Below, one piece after another: positions 23,880-33,239 of a stretch of DNA of 36,352 bases (position 1 is the first letter of the stretch; every line of letters starts with the position of its first letter). The notes beneath the pieces are model-generated. The model saw nothing but the letters and a program-made list of their open reading frames with translations, had not been told where the DNA came from and made no database searches. The stretch covers positions 1-36,352 of the forward strand of contig JAWXAX010000011.1 of NCBI GenBank assembly GCA_034439735.1, in the 5' to 3' direction. A program made the translations under genes and the position numbers. This DNA is from Rhodothermales bacterium (GTDB lineage: Bacteria > Bacteroidota > Rhodothermia > Rhodothermales > JAHQVL01).

Positions 23880-26800
23880 ATGCTGAACAGAATCATCGAT
23901 TTTAGCCTCCGCCAGAAGTTTGTGGCGCTGGCGCTTGTCGTGCTGGTCGCCTTCGGCGGCGTTTCGGCCCTGGTGAATCTCCCTATCAATTCCCTGCCGG
24001 ACGTCACGCCTATCCAGGTGCTGGTCATCACCAAAGCCGGCCGCTACTCGCCCATCGAGGTGGAGAAGTTGGTCAGTTTTCCGATCGAGACGGCCATGAA
24101 CGGCCTGCCCGAGGTGAAGGAGGTCCGCTCCATCTCCCAGTTTGGGCTGTCCGCCGTGACGGTCGAGTTCGAGGAATCCACGGACACCTACTTCGCCCGC
24201 CAGCTCGTCAGTCAGCGGTTGCAGAGTGTGGTGGATGTGCTGCCGGCCGGCGTCTCCGCCCCGCAGCTCGGGCCCATCTCTACGGCGCTTGGCGAGATCT
24301 ATCAGTACCGCGTCCGCGGGGACGGCCATACGCTGACCGAGTTGCGGACGATTCAGGACTGGCTCGTGGCGCCCCAGCTCAAAACCGTCGAGGGCGTCAC
24401 GGAAATCACGGCGTTCGGCGGGTACGTCAAACAATTTGATGTGATCATCTCGCCGGACCGTCTGCGGACCTATGGGATCGGGCTCAAGGAGGTGATGGAG
24501 GCGATCGAACAGAACAACAGCGTGTCCGGCGGTAACTACCTCACCCATAACCGCGAGCAATACATCATCCGCGGATTCGGGCAGATCGGGGCGGCGGCGG
24601 ATGTCGAGCAGGTGGTGGTGACACGCCTCGGCGGCCGGCCCATCTACGTCCGCGACGTCGCCACCGTCCGCGAGGGGCGGCAACTGCGCCAGGGGGCTGT
24701 CACGCAGGACGGGGAGGGCGAGGTGGTCACGGGGATTGTGATGATGCTCCGCGGCGGCAACGGGCGGGACGTCATCGCGGCCGTCGAGGCCCGGGTGGAG
24801 GAAATCAACGCCGGCCTGCCCGAGGGCGTGACGATTGAAAAGTTTTACGACCAGTCGGATCTCATCGAGCGCACCACCGGCACCCTGGAGGTCAACCTCG
24901 TCGAGGGCGGCCTGCTCGTCGTCGCGGTGCTGCTCATCATGCTCGGGGAGGTCTCGGGGGCGCTCATCGTGGCCTCGGTCATCCCCATCTCGATGCTCTT
25001 CGCGTTCATCGGGATGCGCGAGTTCGGGCTTGCGGCGAACCTGATGAGTCTGGGCGCCATCGACTTCGGGATGGTGGTCGATGGGTCGGTCGTGATGATC
25101 GAGAACATGGTGCACCGATTACAGGAGAACCAGCGCCGGCCGGTCCAACAAGTGCTCCGCGAAGCCGCGCACGAGGTCGCGCGCCCCATCTTCTTCGGGG
25201 TGCTCATCATTCTGCTCGTGTACGTCCCCATCGTCACGTTCGAGGGCATGGAGGGCATCCTGTTTCGCCCGATGGCCATAACGGTGGCGACGGCCGTCCT
25301 GGGGTCCCTGATCCTGACACTCGTCTACATCCCCGCCATGGCGGCCATCGTCTTCCGAAAAGGGATCCGGATGCGCCGCAACTACCTCATGGAATGGCTG
25401 CGTCCGCTGTACCGCCGGTTCCTTGAGGCGTTCCTGGATCGTAAGGTCGTCGTCTTCGGGGTCGCTCTTGTGGTTCTGGTGGGTGCGCTGCTGCTCGTCC
25501 CGTTGCTGGGCACCGAGTTTTTGCCCGAGCTAGACGAAGGGTCGATCCTGGTCGAACAGGTCCGCATGCCCAGCGTGACGCTCGAGGAGTCGGTCGAAAA
25601 CGCCAACTGGTTCGCCGGCAAGATCATGGCGAACATCCCCGAAGTGGCGACGGTGGTGCCCAAAACGGGACGGTCCGACCTGGCGAACGACTGGATGGGC
25701 GTGCACCAGACAGACGTCTGGATCCTGCTCAAACCGCGTGAGGAATGGCGGCCGGGGGTGACGAAGGAGCGCATCGAGCAAGAGATCCAGCCCTACCTCG
25801 AGTCGGAACCGGGCCTTGCCTACAACTTCACCCAGCCGATCGCGATGCGCGTGGACGAGCTGACGAGCGGCGTCAAGTCCGATGTCGCCGTCAAGGTCTT
25901 CGGCGAGGATCTGGACGTGCTGCAGGGCATCGGCGACGCCATCAGCCGCGTCTTACCTGCGCTGCCCGGGACTGCCAACTACTTTGTAGAGCAGACCATC
26001 GGCCAGCCCTATCTGAACATCGACATCGACCGCGCGGCGGTGGCCTCGTTCGGGTTGAATGTGGATGAGGTGCAGCGGATCGTGGAGGCCGGCATTGGCG
26101 GACAGGCGGCCGGCGAGGTCTTCGAGGGACAGCGCCGGTTCGACATCGTCGTTCGGTACCCCGAAGCCATTCGCGACGGGTTTCACGACATCATGAACGT
26201 CCCCGTCTCGCTGCCCAACGGCGACCACATCCCGCTGAACCGGGTGGCGCGGATCCACGCCGAAGAGGGGCCCCGCGAGATCGCGCGCGAAAACGGCTGG
26301 CGTCGCGTGATCGTGGGCGTCAATCTCGATGGGATCGACATCGGCACCTATGTTTCGAACTTGCAGGACGCCATCGAGCGGGAGGTGGATATTCCCGCCG
26401 GCAACTTCATCGTCTACAGCGGCGCCTTCGAGGAGCAGCAACGCGCGATGCGGCACCTGCTGGTGGTCGTCCCGCTCGCGCTCCTCATCATCCTCGTCCT
26501 CCTCTACATCACCTTCGGGCAGATGCGGTATGCGTGGATGATCTTCCTGAACCTCCCCTTCGCGCTCTCCGGCGGCATCTTCCTGCTCTGGGTCCGCGAC
26601 ATCTACCTCTCGGTCTCGGCCAGCATTGGCTTTGTCGCGCTGTTCGGGGTGGCCGTGCTGAACGGCGTCGTGCTCGTGGCACACCTCAATACGCTCCGCG
26701 CCCGCGGCCTCGGGGTACGGGAGGCGACGATCACGGGCGCCGTGGACCGCCTGCGGCCGGTGCTGATGACGGCCCTCGTGGCGAGCCTCGGGTTCATCCC

Positions 26801-27005
26801 GATGGCCTTTAATGTCGGCCCCGGATCGGAGGTGCAGCGCCCGCTCGCCACCGTCGTGATCGGCGGCCTCTTCACCGCGACGCTGCTCACCTTGTTGGTG
26901 CTGCCGATGGTCTACCACTGGCTCGAATCCGGCCGCCCGATGCGGAAGGAGGAGCATTGGGATGAGACGCCGCTGGAAACGTCGCCGAAAACGCTAGCTG
27001 AATAA
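23880..27005 (+). CDS. Heavy-metal RND efflux pump (CusA/CzcA family)
   Basis: A 1041-residue inner-membrane proton-driven pump of the heavy-metal efflux (HME) RND family. It starts MLNRIIDFSLRQKFVALAL, the usual HME-RND opening, and has the large periplasmic loops between helices 1-2 and 7-8. The proton-relay motif DFGMVVDGSVVMIEN (about residues 396-410) identifies HME pumps and separates them from drug RND proteins. Other family stretches are SISQFGLSAVTVEF and LPELDEGSILVEQVRMPSVT. The length is as expected. Whether it exports Cu(I)/Ag(I) or Zn/Co/Cd cannot be settled without aligning the porter-domain residues. Its stop overlaps the ATG of the channel gene (TAATG). Confidence 0.96.
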   Translation: MLNRIIDFSLRQKFVALALVVLVAFGGVSALVNLPINSLPDVTPIQVLVITKAGRYSPIEVEKLVSFPIETAMNGLPEVKEVRSISQFGLSAVTVEFEESTDTYFARQLVSQRLQSVVDVLPAGVSAPQLGPISTALGEIYQYRVRGDGHTLTELRTIQDWLVAPQLKTVEGVTEITAFGGYVKQFDVIISPDRLRTYGIGLKEVMEAIEQNNSVSGGNYLTHNREQYIIRGFGQIGAAADVEQVVVTRLGGRPIYVRDVATVREGRQLRQGAVTQDGEGEVVTGIVMMLRGGNGRDVIAAVEARVEEINAGLPEGVTIEKFYDQSDLIERTTGTLEVNLVEGGLLVVAVLLIMLGEVSGALIVASVIPISMLFAFIGMREFGLAANLMSLGAIDFGMVVDGSVVMIENMVHRLQENQRRPVQQVLREAAHEVARPIFFGVLIILLVYVPIVTFEGMEGILFRPMAITVATAVLGSLILTLVYIPAMAAIVFRKGIRMRRNYLMEWLRPLYRRFLEAFLDRKVVVFGVALVVLVGALLLVPLLGTEFLPELDEGSILVEQVRMPSVTLEESVENANWFAGKIMANIPEVATVVPKTGRSDLANDWMGVHQTDVWILLKPREEWRPGVTKERIEQEIQPYLESEPGLAYNFTQPIAMRVDELTSGVKSDVAVKVFGEDLDVLQGIGDAISRVLPALPGTANYFVEQTIGQPYLNIDIDRAAVASFGLNVDEVQRIVEAGIGGQAAGEVFEGQRRFDIVVRYPEAIRDGFHDIMNVPVSLPNGDHIPLNRVARIHAEEGPREIARENGWRRVIVGVNLDGIDIGTYVSNLQDAIEREVDIPAGNFIVYSGAFEEQQRAMRHLLVVVPLALLIILVLLYITFGQMRYAWMIFLNLPFALSGGIFLLWVRDIYLSVSASIGFVALFGVAVLNGVVLVAHLNTLRARGLGVREATITGAVDRLRPVLMTALVASLGFIPMAFNVGPGSEVQRPLATVVIGGLFTATLLTLLVLPMVYHWLESGRPMRKEEHWDETPLETSPKTLAE

Positions 27006-28282
27006 TGAGGATGGGTAGATCACATTGGATCGGGATGGCGATGCTGCCGCTGATGGCCGGCCTCGCCGGCGCTGCGGGCACCGCCGTCGCGCAGCAGCCC
27101 ACCGGCTGGCTGACCGTACAGGATGCGCTCACCTACGCGGAAGCGAATAGCCCCGCCCTGGGCCGGATGCGCGCATTACAAGAGGCCAGCGCCGGCGAAC
27201 GCCTCGCCAGCTTCGGGATCGACGACCTGCAGGTGAGTTACGCCCGCGAGGGCATCCCGACCGCCGGCGGCGACTTCAGCGAACAGCGCTGGGTGATCGG
27301 GCAGTCGTTTGATTTTCCGCTGCAGACCTACTACCGGCTCAAACGGGTGGGCGCGCAGTCCTCGGCGCTGACGCACGGCGTGGAAGCCGCCCGGCGCGAC
27401 CTGCGGAGCCGCGTCAAGACGGCGTATACGGAGGTGCTCTACACCCAGGAATTGCTCCATCTCAGCCTGCAGAGCGTCGAACTCGGCGAGTCGCTCAAAG
27501 CGGCTGTCGCGGCCCAGGTGGCGGCCGGCGCCGCCGCGGAGCTGGACGAGATGAAGGTGGATCTCCAACTCTCGGAAGCCCGCAGCGTGCTCGAGGATCG
27601 ACTCCGCCTCTATGAGGACGCGCGGTACGCGCTGTACCAGGTGATCGGCCTCGATCCCGGGGAACAGGTCTATGGCGTCGTCTTCCCGGATACGATGACG
27701 TATCTCGATATCGCGCTGTCTCAGCAAGAAGTGCTCGCCCGGTTGCCGGCGCAGCCGGAACTCGCCGGCGCCGACGCCACCGTCCGCGCCGCCCGGCTGT
27801 TCACCCTGGAAAAACGCAGTGCAGCCCTGCCGCGGCTGCAATTGGCCTATTGGCCGCAAGACTTTGGGGGTGGCTACCGCTTTCGGGCGTTCGAGGTGGG
27901 CTTCACCGTCCCCCTCTGGTTCGCCCTCAATAACCGGGGCGCCATCGTCCAGGCCCGCGCGCGAGAGCAATACGACCGATGGAGCCGGCAGGACGTCGGC
28001 CTCACCCTCAAACGGGACATCGAGCGCGCCTGGCACGGCTACGAGACCAGCAAGCTCACGATCGACCGCTACGCCGAAACCGTCCATGCCCTCGCCGACG
28101 ACCTCCTCGCCCGCACCCGCGAAGGCTACGAACTCGGCCAGCTCGACCTCCTCACCCTGCTCGATACCCAGCGGACGTATCTTTCGGCGCAGGCGCGGTA
28201 CTACGATGCCCTGCGCACCTACTACGTCAATCTTATCGCGCTCGAACGGTATCTCCAGCGCGAATTGGTCTTTACCAGGTAG
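27005..28282 (+). CDS. TolC-family outer-membrane efflux channel (CusC/CzcC-like)
   Basis: A 425-residue outer-membrane factor with a signal peptide (MLPLMAGLAGAAGTAVAQ, cleavage near AVA-Q). The two halves each have the long helical stretches of TolC proteins, for example VKTAYTEVLYTQELLHLSL and GYELGQLDLLTLLDTQRTYL, the second being the conserved G-x-x-x-x-L-DLL motif. It completes the adaptor-pump-channel export complex. Its ATG overlaps the pump stop by one base, so translation is coupled. A T-rich tract follows the stop at 28294-28320 without a convincing stem. Confidence 0.92.
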   Translation: MRMGRSHWIGMAMLPLMAGLAGAAGTAVAQQPTGWLTVQDALTYAEANSPALGRMRALQEASAGERLASFGIDDLQVSYAREGIPTAGGDFSEQRWVIGQSFDFPLQTYYRLKRVGAQSSALTHGVEAARRDLRSRVKTAYTEVLYTQELLHLSLQSVELGESLKAAVAAQVAAGAAAELDEMKVDLQLSEARSVLEDRLRLYEDARYALYQVIGLDPGEQVYGVVFPDTMTYLDIALSQQEVLARLPAQPELAGADATVRAARLFTLEKRSAALPRLQLAYWPQDFGGGYRFRAFEVGFTVPLWFALNNRGAIVQARAREQYDRWSRQDVGLTLKRDIERAWHGYETSKLTIDRYAETVHALADDLLARTREGYELGQLDLLTLLDTQRTYLSAQARYYDALRTYYVNLIALERYLQRELVFTR

Positions 28283-28453
28283 TCGAGGCCGCCTTTTTTC
28301 CTCCTGCGAGGGATTTTTTTGTCGTGCTCGAACTCCACGAAAAAACACTCGTTGAAGTGGGCTATGCGTAAAGCTACGTCACTGTTCCTTCACCTAGCTT
28401 CGCTGACTGCCTCGTGCTCGCAAGGCCCGGTGGAAAAGAGCGAGAGTACCGAC

Positions 28454-29056
28454 ATGACATTTTCCATTCAGGTGGCTGGGCCAGAGCATGCTCCTCTGGC
28501 GGAAGCTATTTGCACCCTTATCGAAGACGCGGCCAAAAAACGAGGGACCGGTATCGCCAAGCGGGACCCGGAATATATCCGCAAGAAAATGAACGACGGC
28601 AAGGCGGTCATCGCGCTCTGTGGCGACGCTCTTGCCGGCTTTTGTTACATCGAGACGTGGGGCCACGGGAAGTATGTGGCCAACTCGGGCCTGATCGTGG
28701 CGCAGGAGTACCGCAACTTCGGGCTGGCGCGTCGCATCAAAGAGCATGCGTTTACGCTTTCCCGCGAGAAATTCCCGCAGGCGAAGCTGTTCGGGATCAC
28801 GACCAGCCTGGCGGTCATGAAGATCAACTCGGACCTCGGCTATCGGCCGGTGACGTTCTCCGAGTTGACAACCGACGAGGAGTTCTGGAACGGCTGCCGC
28901 AGCTGCCCAAATTTCGATATCCTCACCCGCACCGAGCGCAAGATGTGCCTTTGCACCGGGATGTTATACGATCCGGAGGTAGAGGAAAAGCGGGAACGGA
29001 AGACCACGGAGCAGGTGCTCGAGGGCCAGGAAAAGCCCGTGGAAGCGGCGCATTGA
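28454..29056 (+). CDS. GNAT-family N-acetyltransferase with conserved C-terminal cysteines
   Basis: A 200-residue acetyltransferase starting at ATG 28454 (MTFSIQVAGPEHAPLAEAIC). The acetyl-CoA motif is visible as GLIVAQEYRNFGLARRIKEH (motif A, with a reduced Q/R-x-x-G/N-x-G/A loop), followed by FGITTSLAVMKINSDLGYRP (motif B). The C-terminus holds the cysteines GCRSCP and KMCLCTGML. In Bacteroidota, proteins of this kind are found with arginine biosynthesis genes and are suspected to replace N-acetylglutamate synthase; this link is from memory and no arg gene is adjacent here. Upstream in-frame starts (28319, 28364) add a leader without GNAT similarity. A strong terminator follows. Confidence 0.82.
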   Translation: MTFSIQVAGPEHAPLAEAICTLIEDAAKKRGTGIAKRDPEYIRKKMNDGKAVIALCGDALAGFCYIETWGHGKYVANSGLIVAQEYRNFGLARRIKEHAFTLSREKFPQAKLFGITTSLAVMKINSDLGYRPVTFSELTTDEEFWNGCRSCPNFDILTRTERKMCLCTGMLYDPEVEEKRERKTTEQVLEGQEKPVEAAH

Positions 29057-29089
29057 CGCCGGGCGACGTCTGAGCCTCTGACTATCCAG

Positions 29090-29120
29090 GCGGCCGGCAT
29101 CAGAGCCGGCCGCTTTTTTT
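29090..29120 (+). terminator. Rho-independent terminator after the acetyltransferase gene
   Basis: A perfect 9-bp stem GCGGCCGGC/GCCGGCCGC with a 6-base loop (ATCAGA), directly followed by seven T. It lies 33 bases after the stop and faces a gene on the opposite strand. Confidence 0.93.
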
Positions 29121-29138
29121 CGTGCCGATGGCCTGCCT

Positions 29139-29609
29139 TCAGGCCGTATACGGCTCTTCAACAGCCATTAGTTCTTCTAATTCCGGCAACTCAGGGACCC
29201 GCTCGAACGAGATCGACTCTTCCTCCGCATGGTCATCAGACGCCGCACGCTTCGGCTGGGGCAGCGGGAAGAGGTCGGCCGTCGACACGCCGTTGCCATC
29301 CAGCTTTTCGATGATCTCCCACAGATCCGTCGTGATCTCGATGAGCTGGTTCGAGCGCTCGCGCTCTTCTTCAAGCTGAGACTGCAGCCGCTTGTTCTCG
29401 GCGCGGAAGCTGACGTCCAACTTGCACAGATACTGATACATCTCCTTCAGCGCCCGGGCGTGCAGCTCTTTTTGCTCCTGGAGATGGGTGATGTGTAATT
29501 CGCAGGAGGCCAGTTTTTCCTCGCAGGAGGCGCGTTCACCCGTTTCCGCCACAGGGGTCTCGGGAGTGGCGTCCGCTTGCATGAGCTTGCGCAGGAAGTT
29601 CTTCGTCAT
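29139..29609 (-). CDS. Hypothetical coiled-coil protein
   Basis: A 156-residue soluble protein without signal peptide or membrane segment. Residues about 25-105 are strongly helical and charged with heptad-like spacing (for example HITHLQEQKELHARALKEM and AENKRLQSQLEEERERSNQL), suggesting a coiled coil. It contains two CEEKLASCE-type cysteines and an acidic C-terminal tail (PELPELEELMAVEEP). I recognise no family. It ends 18 bases from the acetyltransferase terminator and starts 98 bases after the stop of the photolyase gene on the same strand, so cotranscription is possible. Confidence 0.75.
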   Translation of the reverse strand: MTKNFLRKLMQADATPETPVAETGERASCEEKLASCELHITHLQEQKELHARALKEMYQYLCKLDVSFRAENKRLQSQLEEERERSNQLIEITTDLWEIIEKLDGNGVSTADLFPLPQPKRAASDDHAEEESISFERVPELPELEELMAVEEPYTA

Positions 29610-29707
29610 GACACACTGAATGGCTAGAGGTTCGTGCCGCGGGACGGGGGGATCGGCGGTAGAGCGATAATTTTAAGCTTCGCAAGATCTGTTCCACAAT
29701 CCTTGTC

Positions 29708-31120
29708 TCACGCCGGCGGCAACCGCGCGAACGCATCGAGGGCGGCGTCTCGCGCGCGACCGTGCTCGAGCATTGGTTCCGGATACCCCGCGCCTGCCGC
29801 AAAGAGGGGGGCCATCCAGGGGGCATGCACCTGTGCGGCCGGGAATCGAGCCAGTTCGGGCACCCAGCGGCGGACGTACGCCCCGTCGGGGTCGAAGCGC
29901 TCGCCCTGGCTGACGGGGTTGAAGATCCGGAAGAACGGTTGCGCGTCGGCCCCGCAGCCGGCGGACCACTGCCAGCCCTGGGTGTTGTTCGCCAGGTCGG
30001 CATCGACGAGGGTATCCCAGAACCAGCGCGCGCCGGCCTGCCAGGGGATCAAGAGGTCTTTTGTCAGAAACGACGCCACGATCATACGGACCCGGTTGTG
30101 CATCCACCCGGTGGCCCACAGTTCCCGCAAGCCGGCATCGACAATCGGATAGCCGGTCTGCCCGCGTTGCCAGAGACGCAGCGCGGCGGGGTCCTCCCGC
30201 CACGGGAAGGCGGTGAAGCGGGGGTTTAACGGCTGATCGGTGGTGCCGGGAAAATGGAACAGCAGGTGATAGGAGAACTCACGCCAGGCGATCTCGCTCA
30301 GAAACACCTGCGCCGGCTTGTCGCCCGCCGGCATACGCTCGCGTACGGCGCGCCAGATGGTGTGCGGGCTGATCTCCCCGAAACAGAGATGGGGGGACAG
30401 GCGCGACGTGCCCGGCCGGTCCGGGCGGTTGCGGTCCGTGTCATAAGCGCCGGCCGGCCCATCCAGGAAACGAGCCAGCGCCCGCCGGGCCCCCGCCTCG
30501 CCCGGCTCCCAGACGCCATAAAAGCCGGCGTCCCACGGGAGAGTCGGAAGGAGACGCAGCCGGTCAATGGGGACAGAGGCCGGCATCGATGCGGGGGCAC
30601 GCCCGATCGAGAGGTTGACCTCGGGCAGTGGCGCGCCCAGTTCGGGTTGCTGCTGGAGCTTTTTCCAGAACGGGGTGAAAACCCGGTAGGGGGTGTCTCC
30701 GCCCGTTCGGATCTCGTCCGGGTTGTGGAGTAGCGCCCCGTTGTGGATGGAAACCGTGACGCCCTCGGCGCGCAGCGCCCGCGCCACGGCATCGTCCACC
30801 CGACGACCGGCCGGCTCATACCGCTCGTTCCAGCAAATGGCCGTCGCCCCGGTTTCGCGTACCAGCGCCTGGATGGTTTCCAGCGACGTCCCTTCACGCA
30901 CGACCAGCCCCGTGCCGTGCTCCACGAGCTGGCGGTTCAGCGCGGTGAGAGCATGGTGCAGCCACCACCGGCTCGCGGCGCCGGGTTGCCACGGCGCCTC
31001 CTCTTCCGGGGCCCAGATGAATAGGGGGATGACCGCTCCCGGCCGGTTCAGCGCCCAGGCGAGCGCCGGATGGTCGGAGATGCGGAGGTCGCGACGAAAC
31101 CAGACAAGCGTGGCGGACAT
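29708..31120 (-). CDS. phrB: Deoxyribodipyrimidine photolyase (class I CPD photolyase family)
   Basis: A 470-residue flavoprotein that splits UV-induced pyrimidine dimers with blue light. The N-terminal alpha/beta antenna domain begins MSATLVWFRRDLRISDHPAL. The FAD domain shows GTSRLSPHLCFGEISP, WREFSYHLLFHFP, GQTGYPIVDAGLRELWATGW, MHNRVRMIVASFL and DADLANNTQGWQW, all hallmark stretches, including tryptophans of the electron-transfer chain. The asparagine in ANNTQGWQW near the flavin N5 is that of photolyases. The length matches the family. A bacterial cryptochrome-like role cannot be formally excluded. It has its own orientation block with the coiled-coil gene and is separated from the next gene by a terminator. 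Confidence 0.95.
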   Translation of the reverse strand: MSATLVWFRRDLRISDHPALAWALNRPGAVIPLFIWAPEEEAPWQPGAASRWWLHHALTALNRQLVEHGTGLVVREGTSLETIQALVRETGATAICWNERYEPAGRRVDDAVARALRAEGVTVSIHNGALLHNPDEIRTGGDTPYRVFTPFWKKLQQQPELGAPLPEVNLSIGRAPASMPASVPIDRLRLLPTLPWDAGFYGVWEPGEAGARRALARFLDGPAGAYDTDRNRPDRPGTSRLSPHLCFGEISPHTIWRAVRERMPAGDKPAQVFLSEIAWREFSYHLLFHFPGTTDQPLNPRFTAFPWREDPAALRLWQRGQTGYPIVDAGLRELWATGWMHNRVRMIVASFLTKDLLIPWQAGARWFWDTLVDADLANNTQGWQWSAGCGADAQPFFRIFNPVSQGERFDPDGAYVRRWVPELARFPAAQVHAPWMAPLFAAGAGYPEPMLEHGRARDAALDAFARLPPA

Positions 31121-31142
31121 GCGGGACGGGGCTAGTGTCGGG

Positions 31143-31184
31143 CAAAATAGAACCGGCCGGCATGTATCGCTACATACCGGCCGG
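31143..31184 (-). terminator. Rho-independent terminator after the DUF4397/T9SS gene
   Basis: CCGGCCGG (31153-31160) pairs with CCGGCCGG (31177-31184), and the inner bases extend the stem to about 14 bp closing a 4-base GCGA loop. On the minus strand it is followed by TTCTATTTTG, a modest U tract. It lies 22 bases after the stop of the secreted protein gene. Confidence 0.8.
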
Positions 31185-31205
31185 CCAAGGGTCTATCGGA
31201 TGGAG

Positions 31206-33035
31206 TTATTTGATCAGGAGCATCGTGCGCACCTGCGATCCGCTCGGACTTTCGATCCGGTACAGGTAGCTACCCGTGGGCAGGCCAGCGGCATCGAAGC
31301 TGACCTCCGCGCGGCCGGCGGCCATCGCCTGGTCCACGAGTACGCGCACCTGGCGGCCCAGCATGTCGTACACAGCAAGGCGAACCTGCCCGGCTTCGGG
31401 AAGCGCGAATGCGATGGTTGTCACGGGGTTAAACGGGTTCGGGTAGTTGGCCTCGAGGGCAAACTCCGTCGGGACGGCGTCGATGGCTTCGTCGGCGAGG
31501 GCGACCTCATCGAAGGCTTCTTCGCTGTGCCCGGAGATACCGGCCGAGCGGCCCACCTTGCCGGCCGAGTCGATCACGACAAACGAGGCGCTCAGGGCCG
31601 TGCCCGCGGTGCCGCCGGCACGCTTCTGGTCGTACGGCGTGGCCACCAGGGTATGATCGCCGACCGGGAAGGCCCCGTTCAAGTAGTCGCCGCCAAGGTC
31701 GCCAAACAGGGCGAATGGCGCGACGTTCTCGAGCCGGCTGTAGCCGATCGAATCGATCTTGAACCAGACGCTTTCGACCCCATCGCTCACGTCAGCCCGG
31801 AGGTTGACCTTCGCGGGTAGCGCGGCGACATCCAGGGTGTCGCCAGGCATGAGATGGACGAGATCCATATCGGTTTCGGCATCGACCAGCACAAACCCGG
31901 TTACCGCGTTATCGCTACTGACGACCGTGAAGGAGACGGTGGCCATCTCCAGCATCATCCCGCCGGCGTTGGCCTCGGCAAACGCTTTCGCCGTCAGCGT
32001 ATGCGATCCCACGGGCAGCCGCCCGCCGGCAAAATTACCGTCGACATCGCCGAAGAGGGCGTAGGGCGCGTCGTTTTCAACGCGGATCGCCACGAGGTCA
32101 TTCAGGTCGAACTGCACGCTGCCGGCATCGCCGGTCAGGTTGGCACGCACGTTCAAGCCCAGGGGCAGCGCGTTCAGGTCGAGCATCGCGCCGTCGACGA
32201 TGGGGTCGAATCCCGCTATCGGCTCGTCCGTCGCCGCGTCGATCAGTGACAGGCTGGCGCCGGCGGGTACGTTGGCCGGCAGCAGGGCCGTGGTGCCGTC
32301 GGCGAAGACGGCGAGGAGGCCAAAGGCCGGGTCGGTGCTGTCGGCCGGGGCGAGGAAGCCGGAGGCAAGGACCGCAATGGCGGCATTAGCGGCGCCGGAG
32401 AGGTCGGCCACGTAGGAAGCGGCGACGGCGCTGTTGTCGGCTAGTTCGATGTCGATCGCGTAGGAGGCCGGCGGGACGGACAGGTAGCCGGCGAATCCGC
32501 CGAAGCTGATGTCGTCCACCAGGATGCCGGCGCCGCGTGCGGAGACGTCGACCGTCGGGGCGTCGGGGGCGCCGTGGAAGACGAGGAGTTCGACATTGCC
32601 GGCGGTGGCGGCGGCCTCACGGGCGGGGGTGTAGATGAAGAGGTCGAACGCCGGGTTGCCGGCGCCCGCCAGCGGATCGCCGGCGGCGACGACGAGGTAG
32701 GTCTCATCGGCGGCGAGGCCCGGGGCATCGATGGTTTTGGTGAACACCGGGCTGCTGTTATCCGCGGCGGTTGCGCCGGTGATGTCGATCTTGACGGCGA
32801 CGCCGGCAGGGAGGTCGACAAACGGCGTGGCGGAACGGAAGACGAAGTCGTCGAGGGTCAGCACATCGTTGATGTAGACGTCGACGACGCCGGCGGCGGC
32901 GTAGGGCGAGTTGTGCACGACCTGTACGCGGGCCGTCTGCGCGAGAACAGATGGGGCGGCCAGGATGAGAGCCAGGCAGAGCAGGAGGAACCTGCCTGGT
33001 GCGCTGAGCTTTTTAGAGCGAGTTACAATGTTCAT
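31206..33035 (-). CDS. Secreted DUF4397-domain protein with T9SS C-terminal sorting signal
   Basis: A 609-residue secreted protein starting at ATG 33035 with a long signal peptide (core FLLLCLALILAAPSVLAQ). Residues about 33-250 are DUF4397 repeats, beginning ARVQVVHNSPYAAAGVVDVY and again at VELLVFHGAPDAPTVDV. Two Ig-like repeats of about 110 residues follow, each with LPxxxNxRA, ENxAPxALFGD and PVGxHTL blocks. The last 80 residues are a type A T9SS sorting domain: NYPNPFNPVTTIAFALPEAG, VYDMLGRQVRVLVD and LPTGSYLYRI, ending MLLIK. It should pass the outer membrane by the type IX secretion system and be anchored or released. The ligand and role are unknown. It is monocistronic, with a terminator after it. 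Confidence 0.9.
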   Translation of the reverse strand: MNIVTRSKKLSAPGRFLLLCLALILAAPSVLAQTARVQVVHNSPYAAAGVVDVYINDVLTLDDFVFRSATPFVDLPAGVAVKIDITGATAADNSSPVFTKTIDAPGLAADETYLVVAAGDPLAGAGNPAFDLFIYTPAREAAATAGNVELLVFHGAPDAPTVDVSARGAGILVDDISFGGFAGYLSVPPASYAIDIELADNSAVAASYVADLSGAANAAIAVLASGFLAPADSTDPAFGLLAVFADGTTALLPANVPAGASLSLIDAATDEPIAGFDPIVDGAMLDLNALPLGLNVRANLTGDAGSVQFDLNDLVAIRVENDAPYALFGDVDGNFAGGRLPVGSHTLTAKAFAEANAGGMMLEMATVSFTVVSSDNAVTGFVLVDAETDMDLVHLMPGDTLDVAALPAKVNLRADVSDGVESVWFKIDSIGYSRLENVAPFALFGDLGGDYLNGAFPVGDHTLVATPYDQKRAGGTAGTALSASFVVIDSAGKVGRSAGISGHSEEAFDEVALADEAIDAVPTEFALEANYPNPFNPVTTIAFALPEAGQVRLAVYDMLGRQVRVLVDQAMAAGRAEVSFDAAGLPTGSYLYRIESPSGSQVRTMLLIK

Positions 33036-33140
33036 AGCTAAATACGAGTCTGGGTGATTAAACGTGGGCCCCACCCGCGGTGGGTAACATCGAAGGTGGG
33101 GCCGTTCTCAGGGTATTGGTCGTGCTGCAGCTTTTCCATA

Positions 33141-33156
33141 ACACAGCCGGCTGTGT
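33141..33156. promoter_or_regulatory. Perfect 16-bp palindrome in a divergent gap
   Basis: ACACAGCCGGCTGTGT is a perfect dyad in the 204-base gap between the divergent T9SS-protein gene and the small exported protein gene. It could be an operator or a chance/structural palindrome; no regulator gene is adjacent. Confidence 0.35.
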
Positions 33157-33239
33157 AATTGACTACCCCGACGTGTATCTCGCAATAAACGCTTCCGAAC
33201 GAACCCACGGTATGTACTGGCGTACCCCCTGCGATCTCC

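Noticed and set aside
28290-28322. T-rich tract after the TolC-like gene as a terminator
   Set aside because: Two T runs are present but only a 4-5 bp weak stem (CCTC/GAGG) precedes the second; not convincing.
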